A stretch of 64,000 nt of DNA from Podocnemis expansa (taxonomy: Eukaryota > Chordata > Testudines > Podocnemididae). This document shows positions 22,235 to 34,860 of the stretch, in pieces (the stretch's first letter is position 1; every line of letters begins with the position of its first letter). Where the stretch lies: assembly GCA_007922195.1 (NCBI GenBank), contig ML682024.1, forward strand, positions 6,353,695 to 6,417,694. Direction: 5' to 3'. Below the pieces are notes generated by a model, which was not told the DNA's origin, made no database searches, and worked only from the letters and a program-made list of their open reading frames with translations. The translations under genes and the position numbers were made by a program.

Positions 22235-25200
22235 CTAATTGCAGAGGTGATCCCCAAGCCCCTCATCCCAGTGCTGGAAGCGGGCCCAGGCACGGTTCTG
22301 TCCATCCGGCATCCCAGCTGGCACGAAGCTAACCCCTGTGGCCATGGCCATCACCCGGTCGAGGAAGACGGACTCCTGTTCCTTGCGCACGTCAGGCAGG
22401 AAGCTGTGGGGAGAAAGGAGAGTTGCGGAACAGATGATCCAGGAATGGGGTGGACCTGCCCTGGGCAAGGTCCCTGGGTTGGCACTTACCTGGTCAGCTC
22501 AGTGATCAGTGTGGCACCGGGGGCAGACACCTGCTCCAGTTCTGGCACCAGGGCATGCACCATGCTGGAAGCATAAGGGAGATCTCTCGGTTCAAGGGCT
22601 CAAGAGAGGAGGTCAGGCACAGTGATCTTCTCACCCTCCCAGATCTGGGAATGGGACCCAATCCCTCTTTCCCTTCCAGAACCAAGGACAGAAGCCAGGA
22701 GTCTTGGCTCCCAGCCCTATCTGCTCTAACCACCAGATCCCCTTCCCTTCTGTGGTGTTCAGGTTCCCAGCCCCCCACACTGCCCCACTGTAACCATCAG
22801 ACAGCTCCTCCCTCCCAGAGCCAGACAACCCAGGCATCCAGGTGCCATGCCCTACCTACACGAGAAGTAGAGCAGGTGGAAGTGCTGGTGGTATCGGCCC
22901 TTGTGGGGCAGCTTGGCCGTGCAGTTGAGCGGCAGGAAGTGAATCCGGATGGGCCCGGGACAGCTGGGCTCTGGGGGGGAAAACTGACACGGATCAGCAT
23001 GGAGTGTGACAGAGGGATCCCTCACCTCTGTGGAGGTCCAGGGGCTGGACTGTGGGAAGAGGGAACCCCAGTGCTGGGGGGGGGGGCTGTGAAGAAGGGG
23101 GTCCCCTCTCCACAGGGGAAGGGCTGGGATTCCCCATACTAGGGAGAGGATAAATGTGACAGATGGACCAAGGGGCTGCAGGACAGACAAACAGCTGTTG
23201 GTGGAACCTGCCCAACCCCAAGGTAGGAGGACTCACCGTGAGCCCGGAGGCCTGGATCTGGATTTGGGGCTGTGCTCCCTTGAGCTAGGGTGGCCCCACA
23301 GTCCTCCTCTGGCGCAGGCGGTGGGGAGGCTGGGCTCCCCTGGGCTGGGCCAGGTGGCAGGGGGTCTTGGCTCTCCTGATCCTGGCTGGGCGGTGGGTCT
23401 GGCCTCTCCTGGGCTGCACCGGGTGGCAGGGGGACATAGCGGGTCTGGGCTGTCAGCTCATGGAACAGGGCTGTGACGTTGTACAATGAAATCTCCTGGG
23501 CGTTCTGGCAATGCAGAAGAGAGAGAGGTGGGAGGGGTATCCCCAAATTCCTGCCCTTCCTCCAAAGATCAGGGCTCCCCAATTTTCTTCCCCAGTCTTC
23601 AGATCCCTGAGCGCCTCTGCCATGCTCCAAGGCGTGAGCTTTTCCCTACCTTGGCAGGCAGCCCGTTAACAGTTGCCAGCAGACTTGTCTCCTCGGATTC
23701 GATCCCAAAGGGGATGTATGGTCCTGTGGCAATGTCGCCCCAATACCCTCGGGCTGGCACCAGCTCCCCCTTCTGGGTCGGAGGAGACAGTGTATTACCA
23801 CCCTGGGAGACAGCCCTCCCTCCCCCGAGACCATGGCAGCTCTTCTCCATCCAATCCCCAACTGTATGTCAGCCCTACACTCCATCCCTCATCTAAGACT
23901 GTGCACACTCCATCCTATGACATGAGTTATGGCAGCCCCCCACACTCCCATCTAAGCACCCTGCCACTCCCCCTGCCTGCCCTAGACCATAGCAGCCTGC
24001 CACCAAATTCCTCATCTGTGACCTCTCTCCCCCTGCTGAAACAATTTTCACCCCCCTCTTTGGGTTATGGGAGTGTCTCATCTGCAGCTGCCCCCTTTGC
24101 AGCCTTGGGCTCCAGCCCACTCAGCCCAACCCCCACAATTCTCCCCAGTCTCTCTGGTGCTCACGTGTCTCAGGAGCCTCCCTGAGGCCAAGGTTTTGTT
24201 GGGGATGTCATAGACGCCCTCTCGCAGCTCAAATGCCACCCCTGTGTCCCGCCACCGGTAATACTCGCGTCCACTGATCGACTTGGCCTGTGGGGGGAAT
24301 GGTGAGAATTGCAAGCCAAGGGCTGCTGGATGGGCCCTCCCAAAAGGGGGCAAAGGCCCCAGATACCCTGGAGCCCAGCTGGGTGACCCCCCTCCCCGCC
24401 TGTGCCCACAGCTCCTACGGCTCACCCCACGCTCGTGTAACTTCATGGTGAGGTCCCAGTCGCATACGCCACGGCGGGCATCATAACGTGTGCCAAGGTA
24501 CTGCCGCACCCGCAGGTCCCAGAGCCGGGTAATTGGGAAGGCCTGCAGGTCTGGGTTCCGCCAGAATCGGAAGATGCCTTCCAGTTGATCCCGCTCCTTG
24601 AACTGTTAGACACAAAACAATGAGAGGTGTTGAGAGACAGTCAGCCTGGGAGCCACCCCGCAACCCCCTGCAGGGAAGCAGGGAAACTGAGGCACAAAGG
24701 GGGTGTATGAATTACTACTAAAGGTCACAGAATGACTCAGCCAGGGATAAAGCCCAGAAGTGCTGGCTCCCAGTCCCCCTCTTTGCATCTCTTAGCTCCT
24801 CTCCTTGTTCTCCAGGCATCTCCATGCACAGCCTGACCACCCTTGGGTCAGCTGTGGGGCCTGAACCCAAAGACTCTGGATCCTAACACATCAGGGCTTC
24901 ATGCCCAAACGCCCTCTGTTTGGGCAGTCAAAGCCTCAGGACCTTCCATGCTAAAGGGAGCAAAACGTGAGGTATCCCCCATCCACCTCCAACAGGAAAT
25001 GTTGCGTTTTCAGTGCATCATGGGAGTTGCCTTCATGCTCCCATTCTCCAGTATGGTTTGGGCTTCCAGGATGGACTACATCACCCAGGATGCACCATGG
25101 TACTGCCTCTAAGTTGGCGAAGCAATGCATCATGAAAGTTGTGCCTCAATGCCCCCATTCCCTTCTATAGGAGACCTCCCCTTGTTGGACTACATCTCCC

Positions 25201-28200
25201 AGGAAGTGACATCGTACCATGTTGAGGTAGACGCATTCATTATGGCAGCCACGTGTTGCAGTGATACACCATGGGAGATGTAGCTCTGAGGCCTCATAGT
25301 GCCTTTCTCCTCTAACAGTCCAGGCATTCTTTGCCCATGATGCATCAGCCTCTTCTCTGGTAACAAAGGTATGCAACATGGTGGTGCAGCAGTGCATCAT
25401 GGGAGATGTAGTTGGGGTACCTTATGCTCTCAGGATGCACCATGATCTCAGCAAGGATGTCATGCATGGGAGATGGCCAGTCTCCTCCGCCACACCAGTG
25501 ATTCACAGATTCTAAAGCCAGAGGGCACAAGGGATAGCATAGACCAGAGAGTGGCCTCAGGGGAGATCCCAGAGCAGAGCTGTCACAATGACAGCTAATG
25601 GATGTGGATTTAAGTTATCGGTGATGGAGAATCCACCAGGACGCTTGGTAAATTGGTCTGAGGGTTAATGACCTTAAAATGGGCACCTTCTTTCTAGTCT
25701 GAGTTTGTCTCGCTTCAGCTTCCAGCCTCTGGAGTAGGTTAGGTCTTCCTCTGCTTGGAAGCACATTACTGAACATTCATTCCCCATGTTGGTACCTTTA
25801 GCTTGGGGCTGAGTTCCCCCCAAACCTTCTCTTCACGAAGCTTAACAGCTCATGCTCCATGACTCTTTTATTCTTCAGCAGCTTTTCCAAACCTTAAAAC
25901 ATTCTTGGGGCTCTTCTCTGGCTCCTCCATGATTTATCAACATCCTCCTTGACCTGCAGGCATCAGATCTGAGTGCAGGATTCCTGCTGCCTTGACCCAG
26001 GTCCAGATCTGGAGGTGAAATAACCTCTCCGCTCAAGATTCCCCTATTGATGCATCCAGGACCCGCTAGCCCTTTCAGGCTCAGTGCTGCACCTGGAGCT
26101 CAGGTTTAGCTGGTTCTCCACCACAACCCCCAAATCTTTCCCAGAGTCCCAGCTGCATAAGCAGATGACCCCCAATCTGTATGTGTGGCCAGCATTCTCA
26201 GGTCCTGTGTGCACACACTGACATTTTGCCATATTAACATACAGGCTGGTCACCCAAGCCCAGTTTCCCCAACAATCCCCATCACTCTGCATTCCTGGCC
26301 CAGCCTCTGCATTATTTCCCACACCCCCAATTTGTGTGTATTCTGCTCACATTATCAAGGACAAATTTATGTTTATGGGACTACAACCGCCCATGATGCA
26401 CTGTAGCTGTATCATTGCCAAGTTGTATGCCAGTGATTCCCAACCTTTCCTCTGCCATAACATACCTTGATACCTTTAATTATTTTGAGCCACACCACCA
26501 TATAGTCTCCAAATGAACTCATGAATATTCATGAGCCAATCCAGCACTCTGAGTAGTTTTTAAAAAAATTCTGTGGCATGCCTGTTCAGGCCAGATGGCA
26601 CACACCTATGTGGCATGGCACACTGGTTAGGAGACACTGATGTATGCCTCTCCTACCCAGCAAGAACATAGTGCATCTTGGGGGGGACAGTCAGACTTGA
26701 GAGCCTGGCCTGCAGAGGATAATGGGAGTATGAGGCACTTGATCTACAACTCCCATAAGCAACTGCAGTGGCATTTCATTTCCCCACAGCCCATGTGCCA
26801 TGCCCACTCTAACTACAGGAGGGTGACAGAGGGTCACAGAGGTCTGTCCCATCTCATAGGAAGGCTGGAGGCAGTGCTGGGAAGTGGCAGGGACCCACTT
26901 TAAGGGCTGACATGTCCACAGCCACCAGGTGGCGCTCCTGGAAGGCTGGGTCAGTGACACAGCGGATGAAAAGGTCCGATTTCTCCTGCAGGTAGGCGGC
27001 CGTCGAGCTGCGGATCAGGCTGTTCCCCAGCAGCTCCAGGAACATCTCACTCTTCTCTGTGGGGCAGAGAGCCGGGTGCTGCTGTTAGAGCCTATGCCTC
27101 CCCCACACACTGGTAGTGGTAGTTGGGATTCCTAGTTTCTCTTCCCACTCTGGGAGGGGGATGAAATCTAGTGATCAGAGCCGGGGGAGTGGGGAGGTGA
27201 GAGGGCCTAGTGATCAGAACATGGGATTTAGTGGCCTTTACCTTGCAGCCCCATTTTCTCCGGAGACTCCAGGGCGAGGCTGAGAAAGAGCAGCTGCCGG
27301 GCCAGTACCTCAGGGTTATTCTCCACGATGTAGAACTGAAATGAGGGAAAGAAAACAGGCTTCCCTGGGAAGAGTCAGCATCCACACAGGGCCAGGTGTT
27401 ATAGATCCTCCCACCCCAGAGGGGCCACATCTCAGTGTGGTGCTAGGGGTCCTTCCACACACAATGTAAAGCTTATAAGGACCTATGGGATCCTGTGGAA
27501 TAAGGGATTCTGATATAAATGGACATTCCTACAATCCAGCCCCAACTTCACCCGTGAAACCCACTAGGCCGGGATGTCATGTCTGCTGTGATAAAAAACT
27601 CAGCTTGTGAGAGTGGGAGCTCCTGGCTACTCCAGCCCCACCTGTCCCAGGAGGAACACCATGGGGTAGGTGAATCTTCAGAACTCTAAAGATTTCTCCT
27701 CATGCTTCCCTTCCAAGCCCCTCTCTCTCCCTGGAGTAATGCTGTGGGTACTGAAGCCTCCCTTTCCATGTCTCCAACAAGGGGTCACAGCAAGAGGTGG
27801 GGAGGGGTCACCTAGGGCAGATGGGAGTCCCGGGGGATGCAAGATACGAGGCGGGGGAGGCTGTGGGAGAGGGCATGGCAGCATCAGAGCTCTCTGTCTG
27901 TGCCAGCCCTGCACTCACCTACCCCACCCTGTGCCATGCGTGTCACCAGCCACACAATGCCCTGCAGAATAAACTGTCCCAGTCTCGCCTGTCATCCTGA
28001 TGAATCCTGATGCCAGCTCAGAAATAGGCTTTGGGTGGCTGCTATGGCCATCACTGATTCAGCCTCTGCTAACTTCAGGGACAATCCCTAGCAGCCAGCC
28101 CCCTGCTCTAACCACTAGACCCCACTGCCCTCCCAGAGCCAGGGTTAGAGCCCAGGGACTCCCAGGACTTGTCACTCCTGTGTTCCAACCACTAAATGAC

Positions 28201-29142
28201 ACTCCTGCACCACACACGCCAGGTAATGGGGGGTTGTCTGGACGAGGGGACACCTACATTGATCCTCCTCTGGGGCCAGCGGTGGGCTTGACTCATGGTC
28301 TTGAGGACATGCCGGCCATCTGCAGAGCCCACCAACAGGATATTAAGCTCAGGCAGGTCATCCTGCGAGAGGCAGAGGTGGGCCAGGGAGCTCTCCAGAC
28401 CTGCAGGGAAAACAGAATGGGTGCATCTTGACCCTGTATCCATCTCTCCTCCCATAAACACACTGCAGGGGGGGCTGCATCTCAGCACTGGTTGAGGGGT
28501 CCCTATATAAACATCCCCCTCCATCCCATAACACTTAAGAAGTGAAGCTCAAAGGCAATCCATTTACAACTGGGAAGGAAAACATGACACTGTTAGGCTG
28601 TAGAAGTCACTGTTGCATGTCCACAAAGGATCAGATTCTACCCTGTGAGGTGGTGCAACAGACTGGAGGGGATGATGCCCATGGGACAAAAGGATAACTG
28701 GAGGACATGCTCCTGACTTTGGCCCCCAGGGGGCACGGAAGAATAGATTGGAAGAGCCAATGCCACCACTCTGGACCCTCGAAGACAGGAAGGGGCTAAT
28801 ATTTGGATTGTCAGCTCTTTGGGATAGGGCTTTTCCTCATTTTGGGTCATACAGCCCCTAGCACTGAAGGGGGAAAATCTGAAAGTGAGGCTCCCACAGG
28901 CTCCTATAATACATCTACGTATGCGCAGTGCCTAGCACCACAGGGGGCTGGTGTGTAATTGGGGTGCCTATGCACTGTAATACACCTAATTGTGTGCAGT
29001 GCCTAGCATCAGGGGGAGCAGGGTGCTACCGTAATACAGCTGAGAAGGGGGACCCACATTCTCTCTGCAGGTCGAGCGCCGGGGAGAAGCCCCACCAGCA
29101 GGTGGTGCCAAAGCCATCGCCGCTGCCAGCTGCCGTTGTCAT
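22235..29142 (-). CDS. DNAAF3: Dynein axonemal assembly factor 3
   Basis: DNAAF3 is a cytoplasmic factor needed to preassemble inner and outer dynein arms of motile cilia. Exons in gene order: 29058-29142, 28258-28400, 27242-27335, 26899-27056, 24426-24602, 24165-24287, 23650-23769, 23237-23504, 22856-22970, 22490-22564, 22235-22403. They join in one frame (1527 nt, 508 residues; human about 541). Start [20 protein letters not shown] matches the conserved N-terminus. [89 protein letters not shown] and [13 protein letters not shown] are clear family blocks. Exon 8 holds a Pro-rich insert. The end, DHLCN, is shorter than in mammals. The intron 24603-26898 is rich in repeats. An inverted AATAAA at 22106-22111 marks the 3' end. 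Confidence 0.95.
22615..22850 (-). repeat. tRNA-Glu-like SINE array in a DNAAF3 intron
   Basis: CCAGGAGTCTTGGCTCCCAG, GCTCTAACCACCAGATCCCC and TGTAACCATCAGACAGC mark about three worn units in minus orientation. Confidence 0.6.
25013..26761. repeat. Array of ACTACATCTCCCATGATGCA-like motifs in DNAAF3 intron
   Basis: Seven related motifs in both orientations: 25013-25029, 25075-25097, 25189-25203, 25267-25283, 25394-25413, 26380-26400 and 26743-26761. Examples are ACTACATCACCCAGGATGCA, ACTACATCTCCCAGG and GCATCATGGGAGATGTAGTT. The core fits the vertebrate promoter motif ACTAYRNNNCCCR, bound by ZNF143/THAP11. A hAT element (26431-26639) sits among them. Confidence 0.6.
26431..26639. mobile_element. 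Short hAT-type element
   Basis: It starts CAGTGATTCCCAACC and ends GGTTAGGAGACACTG. Flanking 8-mers are TTGTATGC (26423-26430) and ATGTATGC (26640-26647), 7 of 8 identical. The internal palindrome-like CTCATGAATATTCATGAG is shared with the copy at 49515-49702, so both belong to one family. Confidence 0.85.
28085..28200 (-). repeat. tRNA-Glu-like SINE
   Basis: GCTCTAACCACTAGACCCCA, then CCCAGAGCCAGGGTTAGAGC, and TGTTCCAACCACTAAA from a second unit. It lies in a DNAAF3 intron. Confidence 0.7.
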
Positions 29143-29147
29143 GGCTG

Positions 29148-29222
29148 GACTTCTCCCACGAAAGCTCATGCAAAAAATAAATCTGTTAGTCTTAAAGTGC
29201 CACCCAACTGCTTGTTGTTTTT
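29148..29222 (-). repeat. TGTTAGTCT-family fragment just upstream of the DNAAF3 start codon
   Basis: CTTCTCCCACGAAAGCTCATG and AATAAATCTGTTAGTCTT match the elements near 40980 and 35700. Its edge lies within about ten bases of the DNAAF3 ATG complement (29140-29142), so it probably forms 5' UTR. Confidence 0.7.
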
Positions 29223-29239
29223 TCACTGGAAAACAGAGA

Positions 29240-29720
29240 CCTGAGTGCTGGTGCCCCCCGCCGGGCTGTGGCTCCACCAGGGCCAGGCAGCTGCCTCCCC
29301 ACAACGTCCCACCCGCCGGCCCAGCCTCCCTTCCTCGTCACCTCCTCCCTTACCCAGTGATCACCGGCCCTGCCTCGCCCCCCATCTGCTCCTCCCCGCT
29401 GACCCCCCCCCCGTGCTCTCCTCTCCCCGCTTCTCTGCTCCCCCCGCGGCCGATCCCCTGCACCGCCCCCCTCCACTCACCCGCCACCCCGCGCCAGCCC
29501 CCTGGCCACGGACCCCGCTGCCTCCCTCCGCTCCCGCCCCATCCGTGACGGGCAGGTCTCCGGACCAATGAGAGTCGGCGCCGGATTGCAGGCTCACCAA
29601 TGGCAGCGCGGTTAGGCCGGGCGGGCGGCTCGGTTGCGCCGCGGGACGCGGTCGCCATGGCGACGAGGTCCGCGCCCGGTAGGGGCCCTCCTCGGGGTTG
29701 CCCCGCCCCTTGTGCTCGGG
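29240..29720 (-). promoter_or_regulatory. DNAAF3: CpG-rich promoter of DNAAF3 with CCAAT boxes and X-box
   Basis: About 480 bases are very GC-rich with frequent CpG. CCAAT boxes lie at about 29564 (GACCAATGAG) and 29597 (CACCAATGGC). GTCGCCATGGCGAC at 29651-29664 is a perfect palindrome and matches the RFX X-box (GTNRCC N RGYAAC) with one mismatch. X-boxes drive many ciliary genes. The long frames here reflect base composition. Confidence 0.6.
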
Positions 29721-29849
29721 GATTCCAGCCCCGCCCCCCTCTGTCTGTCCATCCCTCCGTACGCCCCCACAGCCGTCTGTCCGTCCCACGGCCAGGCCTC
29801 CATCCCCCATCTTCCCTCACCCCTCGGTCCAGCCCTACAGCTATCTATC

Positions 29850-29863
29850 CCCATAGACACCCC

Positions 29864-29918
<55 letters not shown>

Positions 29919-29932
29919 CCCATAGACACCCC

Positions 29933-29963
<31 letters not shown>

Positions 29964-30014
29964 CCCATAGACACCCCATCTATCTATCTATCTATCTATC
30001 CCCATAGACACCCC

Positions 30015-30061
<47 letters not shown>

Positions 30062-30177
30062 CCCATAGACATCCTATCTAATCTAATCTAATCTCACCTC
30101 ATCTAATCTCATCTAATCTATCCATCCCCATATACACCCCATCTCTCTATCTATCCATCCATCCCCATATACACCCC

Positions 30178-30208
<31 letters not shown>

Positions 30209-30360
30209 CCCATATACACCCCGTCTAATCTCATCTAATCCATCCATCCCCATATACACCCCATCTATCTATCCCCATATACACCCAGTCTAATCTCATC
30301 TAATCTATCCATCCCCATATACACCCCATCTAATCTAATCTATCTATCTATCTATCTATG
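29850..30360. repeat. Composite (TCTA)n satellite, left part
   Basis: TCTATCTATC runs alternate with CCCCATAGACACCCCATC or CCCCATATACACCCCATC spacers and TCTAATCTAA variants. The same pattern resumes at about 34275-34830. A CR1 element interrupts it. Confidence 0.95.
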
Positions 30361-33300
30361 CCCTGGAAAAGTTCCTTGACAGTGTCCATGATGAGACCTG
30401 CAAGGAGGAGGTCCCTATCCCAGTACCAAGGGCTACTGACACAGCTCTGGAAGTGGATGGGATGCCTATGGCAGAGGGAGGACAGTGGCAGCTGGTCACC
30501 TCTGGCAGTAGACAGTGCTCCACGCCTGCTCACATCCCACCATCCCTTGTGGTGAGGAACCGTTATGCGGTGCTGGACACGATGCAGGAGGCAGAGGAGA
30601 TGCCATCCACCCCAAAGGCTGGGCGGATCACAGCCGCCTCACTTAAGAGGAAGCTTAGGGTTGTGGTGATTGGGGACTCACTCCTGAGAGGAACGGAGAC
30701 ACCCATCTGTCGCCCTGACAAGGCCTCTAGAGAGGTATGCTGCCTGCCAGGTGCCCGTATCCGAGATGTAACGGAGAGATTGACAAAAATCATCTGCCCC
30801 TCAGACTGCTACCCCATGCTGCTTATCCATGTGGGTACCAATGATACTGCGAGAGGTGATCCTCAGCAGATCAAAGGTGACTTCAGGGTTCTGGGAGTGA
30901 GGGTGAAGGAGTTTGGAGCACAGGTGGTGGTCTCATCAATCCTTCCAGTCAAGGCTAGAGGCCTGAGGAGAGAGAGATGTATCCTGGAGGTGAATGCCTG
31001 GCTGAGAAGATGGTGTCATCAGGAGGGATTCGGCTCCTTGACCATGGAGTCCTGTTTCAGAACGGAGGATTGATAGGCAGAGATGGCCTTCACCTGTCCA
31101 GGAAGGGGAAAAGCTTATTTGGGCACCAACTGGCTGACCTAGTGAGGAGGGCTTTAAACTAGGTTCAACAGGGGAAGGAGACCAAAGCCCACAGGTAAGT
31201 GAGAATGTGGGTGATATGGGGGAAGGGATGGAACTTGGGGGGTGCTGGGACTGTAGCACCAGCAATAAAAGAGAAGGTGGTTGGAACATGAGGGGGGATC
31301 AAACAAATGTCTTAAGGGCTCTACTGAAGCCCCAGTACACGAGGCGAGTGGGGGAGGAGAACTCCTAGAAAAAATGCAAGGAGGTTTATGTAATAGAATT
31401 GGAAATCAACATGACAAAATAGGGCAATCGGCCGGGTATCTTAGGTACCTATACACTAATGCGAGTAGCCTGGGAAATAAGCAAGAAGAATTGGTAATAC
31501 TAGCGCAGACAGGGAACTATGATATCATAGGAATAACAGAGACATGGTGGGATAGTGTGCATGACTGGAGCTCTGCCATGGATGGTTATAAACTGTTCAG
31601 GAAGGACAGGCAGGGAAGAAGAGGGGGAGGAGTAGCACTATATGTAAGAGAGCTCTATGACTGCTCAGAGCTCCATTATGGAAGTGGAAGCGTGCCTGTA
31701 GAAAGTCTGTGAGTTACATTGAGAGGGGAAAGCAACAAGGGGGATGTTGTGGTGGGGGTCTGCTATAGACCACCAGACCAGAAGCAGGAGGTGGATGAGG
31801 TGTTCTATGGACAACTAGCGGAAGCTTCTAGATCACAGGCCCTGGTACTGATGGGGGACTTCAATTTCCCTGACATCTGCTGGGAGGCCAATACAGCAGT
31901 GCATGGGCAATCCAGGAGATTTTTAGAGAGTGTTGGGGACAACTTTCTAGTACAAATGCTAGAGGAACCAACTAGGGGCCTTGCACCGCTCGACCTGCTG
32001 CTCACAAACAGGGAAGAATTGATCAGGGACGTAGAGGTAAATGGCAAGCTAGGCAGTAGTGACCATGACATGGTTGAGTTCAGGATGCTGATTAAAGGAA
32101 GGAAGGGAAGAAGCAAAACAAAAACCCTGGACTTCAAAAAAGCAGATTTTGGCTCCCTCAGGGAACTGATGGGTGGGATCCCTTGGGAAGCTAATCTGAA
32201 GGGGAAAGGAGTCAAAGAGAGTTGGCTATATTTTAAAAAAACCCTGCTAAGGGCACAGGAAGTTGCCATTCCAATTAGGAGAAAGAACAAACATGTGAGG
32301 CAGCCAGAATGGCTTAGCAGGGAACTCTGCTCTGATCTTAAACATAAAAAGGAAGCTTACAGAAGTGAAAGCTTGGTCAGATGTCCAAAGAGGCATATAA
32401 AGATATTGCTAGGGACTGCAGGGATAAAATCAGAAAGGCCAAAGGACAAATGGAGTTGCGGCTAGCAAGGGACGTAAAAGATAACAAGAAGGGGTTCTAC
32501 AAGTATGTTAGTAACAAGAAGAGGATCAGGGATGGTGTAGGCCCCTTGCTGAATAGGGCAGGCATCCTTGTGACAGAGGATGAGGAAAAAGCTGAAGTGC
32601 TCAATGCATTTTTTTCTTCAGTTTTCACAGGCAGGGTCAGCTCCCAGCCCACTACCATGGGTGTGGCAGATGGGAGAGAAGGAGACAGGCCCTTGGTGAC
32701 GGAAGGTCAGGTTAGGGACTGCTTAAAGAAGCTGGATGTGCACAAGTCCATGGGGCCGGACGAACTGCATCCAAGAGTGCTAAGGGAATTGGCTGACGAA
32801 ATAGCAGCACCGCTGGCCATTATCTTTCAAAACTCATGGAGAACGGGGGAGGTGCCAGAGGATTGGAAAAAAAGCAAATGTAGTGTCTATTTTCAAGAAA
32901 GGGAAAAAGGAGGATCCAGGGAATTACAGACCAGTCAGCCTCACCTCAATCCCTGGAAAAATTATGGAGCAGATTCTCAAAGAATCCATCCTCAAACACT
33001 TAGAGGAAAATAAAGTGATCAGGAACAGTCAGCATGGATTTACCAAGGGTAAATCATGCCTGACCAATCTCATTTCCTTCTACGAGCCGATGATTGGTTT
33101 TCTGGATGCAGGAAGAACCGTTGATGTGATATACCTTGATTTTAGTAAGGCTTTTGATACAGTTTCCCACAGCATTCTCATTGGCAAATTAAGGAAGTAT
33201 GGGTTGGATAGGTGGACTATAAGGTGGATAGAGAACTGGCTAGATCAACGGTTTCAGTGTGTAGGAATCAATGGTTCCATGTCTAGCTGGCAGCCGGTCA

Positions 33301-34275
33301 CGAGTGGTGTGCCCCAGGGGACGGTCCTGGGGCCGGTTCTGTTCAACATTTTCATCAATGATCTGGATGATGGAATAGACTGCACTCTCAGTAAGTTTGC
33401 GGATGACACCAAGCTGGGGGGAATGGTAGACACGTTGGAGGGCAAGGACAGGATTCAGGGAGACCTAGATAAATTGGAACAGTGGGCCAATAGAAATCTT
33501 ATGAGATTCAATAAGGATAAGTGTAAAATCCTGCACTTGGGACAAAAAAAACCCCATGCATTGCTACAGGCTGGGAAACATTCAGCTAAGTAGCAGCAGT
33601 GTAGAAAAGGACCTGGGGGTCATGGTGGATGGGAAGCTAGATATGAGTCAGCAGTGTGCTCTTGCTGCCAAAAAGGCCAATGGCATACTGGGCTGCATCA
33701 AAAGAAGTATTACCAGCAGATCAAGGGATGTGATCATTCCCCTCTATTCTGCACTGGTGAGGCCACATCTAGAATACTGTGTTCAGTTTTGGGCTCCCCA
33801 CTACAAAAAGGACAGGGACATGCTAGAGAGAGTTCAGAGAAGGGCAACCAAAATGATTAAAGGGCTGGAGGCACAAGCCCTATGAGGAAAGACTGAAAGC
33901 ATTAGGCTTATTTAGTCTGCAGAAGAGGAGATTGAGGGGGGATTTGATAGCAACCTTCAACTACTTGAAGGGATGCTCTAAGGAAGATGGAGCTCGACTG
34001 TTCTCAGTAGTAACAGAGGACAGAACCAGGAGCAATGGTCTCAAGTTGCGGTTAGAGAGGTCTAGGCTGGATATCAGAAAAAAGTTTTTTACTAGGAGAG
34101 TGGTGAAGTCTTGGAATGAGCTGCCAAGGGAGGTGGTGGAGTCTCCATCTTTGGAGGTGTTTAAGGCCCGGCTGGACAAAACCATGACTGGGATGGTTTA
34201 GTGGGAGTGGTCCGGCCTGTGGCAGGGGGTTGGACAAGATGACCTATGAGGTCCATTCCAACCCTATGATTCTAT
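30361..34275 (+). mobile_element. Long CR1 LINE with decayed ORF1 and ORF2
   Basis: Nearly 3.9 kb in plus orientation, 5'-truncated. ORF1 (30361-31162) keeps an esterase/SGNH-like domain with VVVIGDSLLRG and HVGTNDTARGD, shifted once near 31065. ORF2 has an endonuclease (YTNASSLGNKQEEL, GITETWWD, GDFNFPDICW, SSDHDMV) and a reverse transcriptase ([34 protein letters not shown]), then a C-terminal part ([20 protein letters not shown]). Breaks include a TGA near 31710 and frame changes near 32380, 32880 and 33570. The 3' end reads GGTTGGACAAGATGACC and CCAACCCTATGATTCTAT, typical of CR1. It cannot now move itself. Confidence 0.95.
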
Positions 34276-34830
34276 CTATCCCCATATACACCCAATCTAA
34301 TCTAATCTCATCTCATCTCATCTAATCTATCCATCCATCCCCATATACACTCTATCTATCTATCTATCTATCCCCATATACACCCCATCTATCTATCTAT
34401 CTATCTATCCCCATATACACCCAATCTAATCTAATCTCATCTCATCCCATCTAATCTATCTATCCATCCCCATATATACCCAATCTAATCTCATCTCACC
34501 TCATCTAATCTAATCTAATCTAATCTATCCATCCATCCCCATATACACCCCATCTATCTATCCATCCATCCCCATATACACCCCATCTATCTATCCATCC
34601 ATCCCCATATACACCCCATCTATCTATCTATTTATCTATCCCCATATACATCCAATCTAATCTAATCATCCCTATATACATCCTATCTAATCTAATCTAA
34701 TCTATCTATCTATCCCCATATACACCCCATCTAATCTAATCTAATCTAATCTATCCATCCATCCCCATATACACCCCATCTATCTATCTAATCTATCTAT
34801 CTATCTATCTCCATACACACCTCTCTGTTC
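34275..34830. repeat. Composite (TCTA)n satellite, right part
   Basis: Continuation of the 29850-30360 array, with CCCCATATACACCCC spacers and TCTAATCTAATCTAATC runs. Both sides of the CR1 are the same array, so the CR1 landed inside it. Confidence 0.95.
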
Positions 34831-34860
34831 AATCCAATTCAATCTACAGTTGCTCTAGGC

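Noticed and set aside
29658..29691. Divergent + strand first exon (ATG in a good context followed by a GT donor)
   Set aside because: No downstream exon of any known gene follows, only satellite and CR1. The ATG is the centre of the X-box palindrome. Kept only as an alternative.
29600..30068. Two plus-strand frames with IYLSIYLS repeats
   Set aside because: They run from the CpG island into the TCTA satellite. The repeat residues are translated microsatellite.
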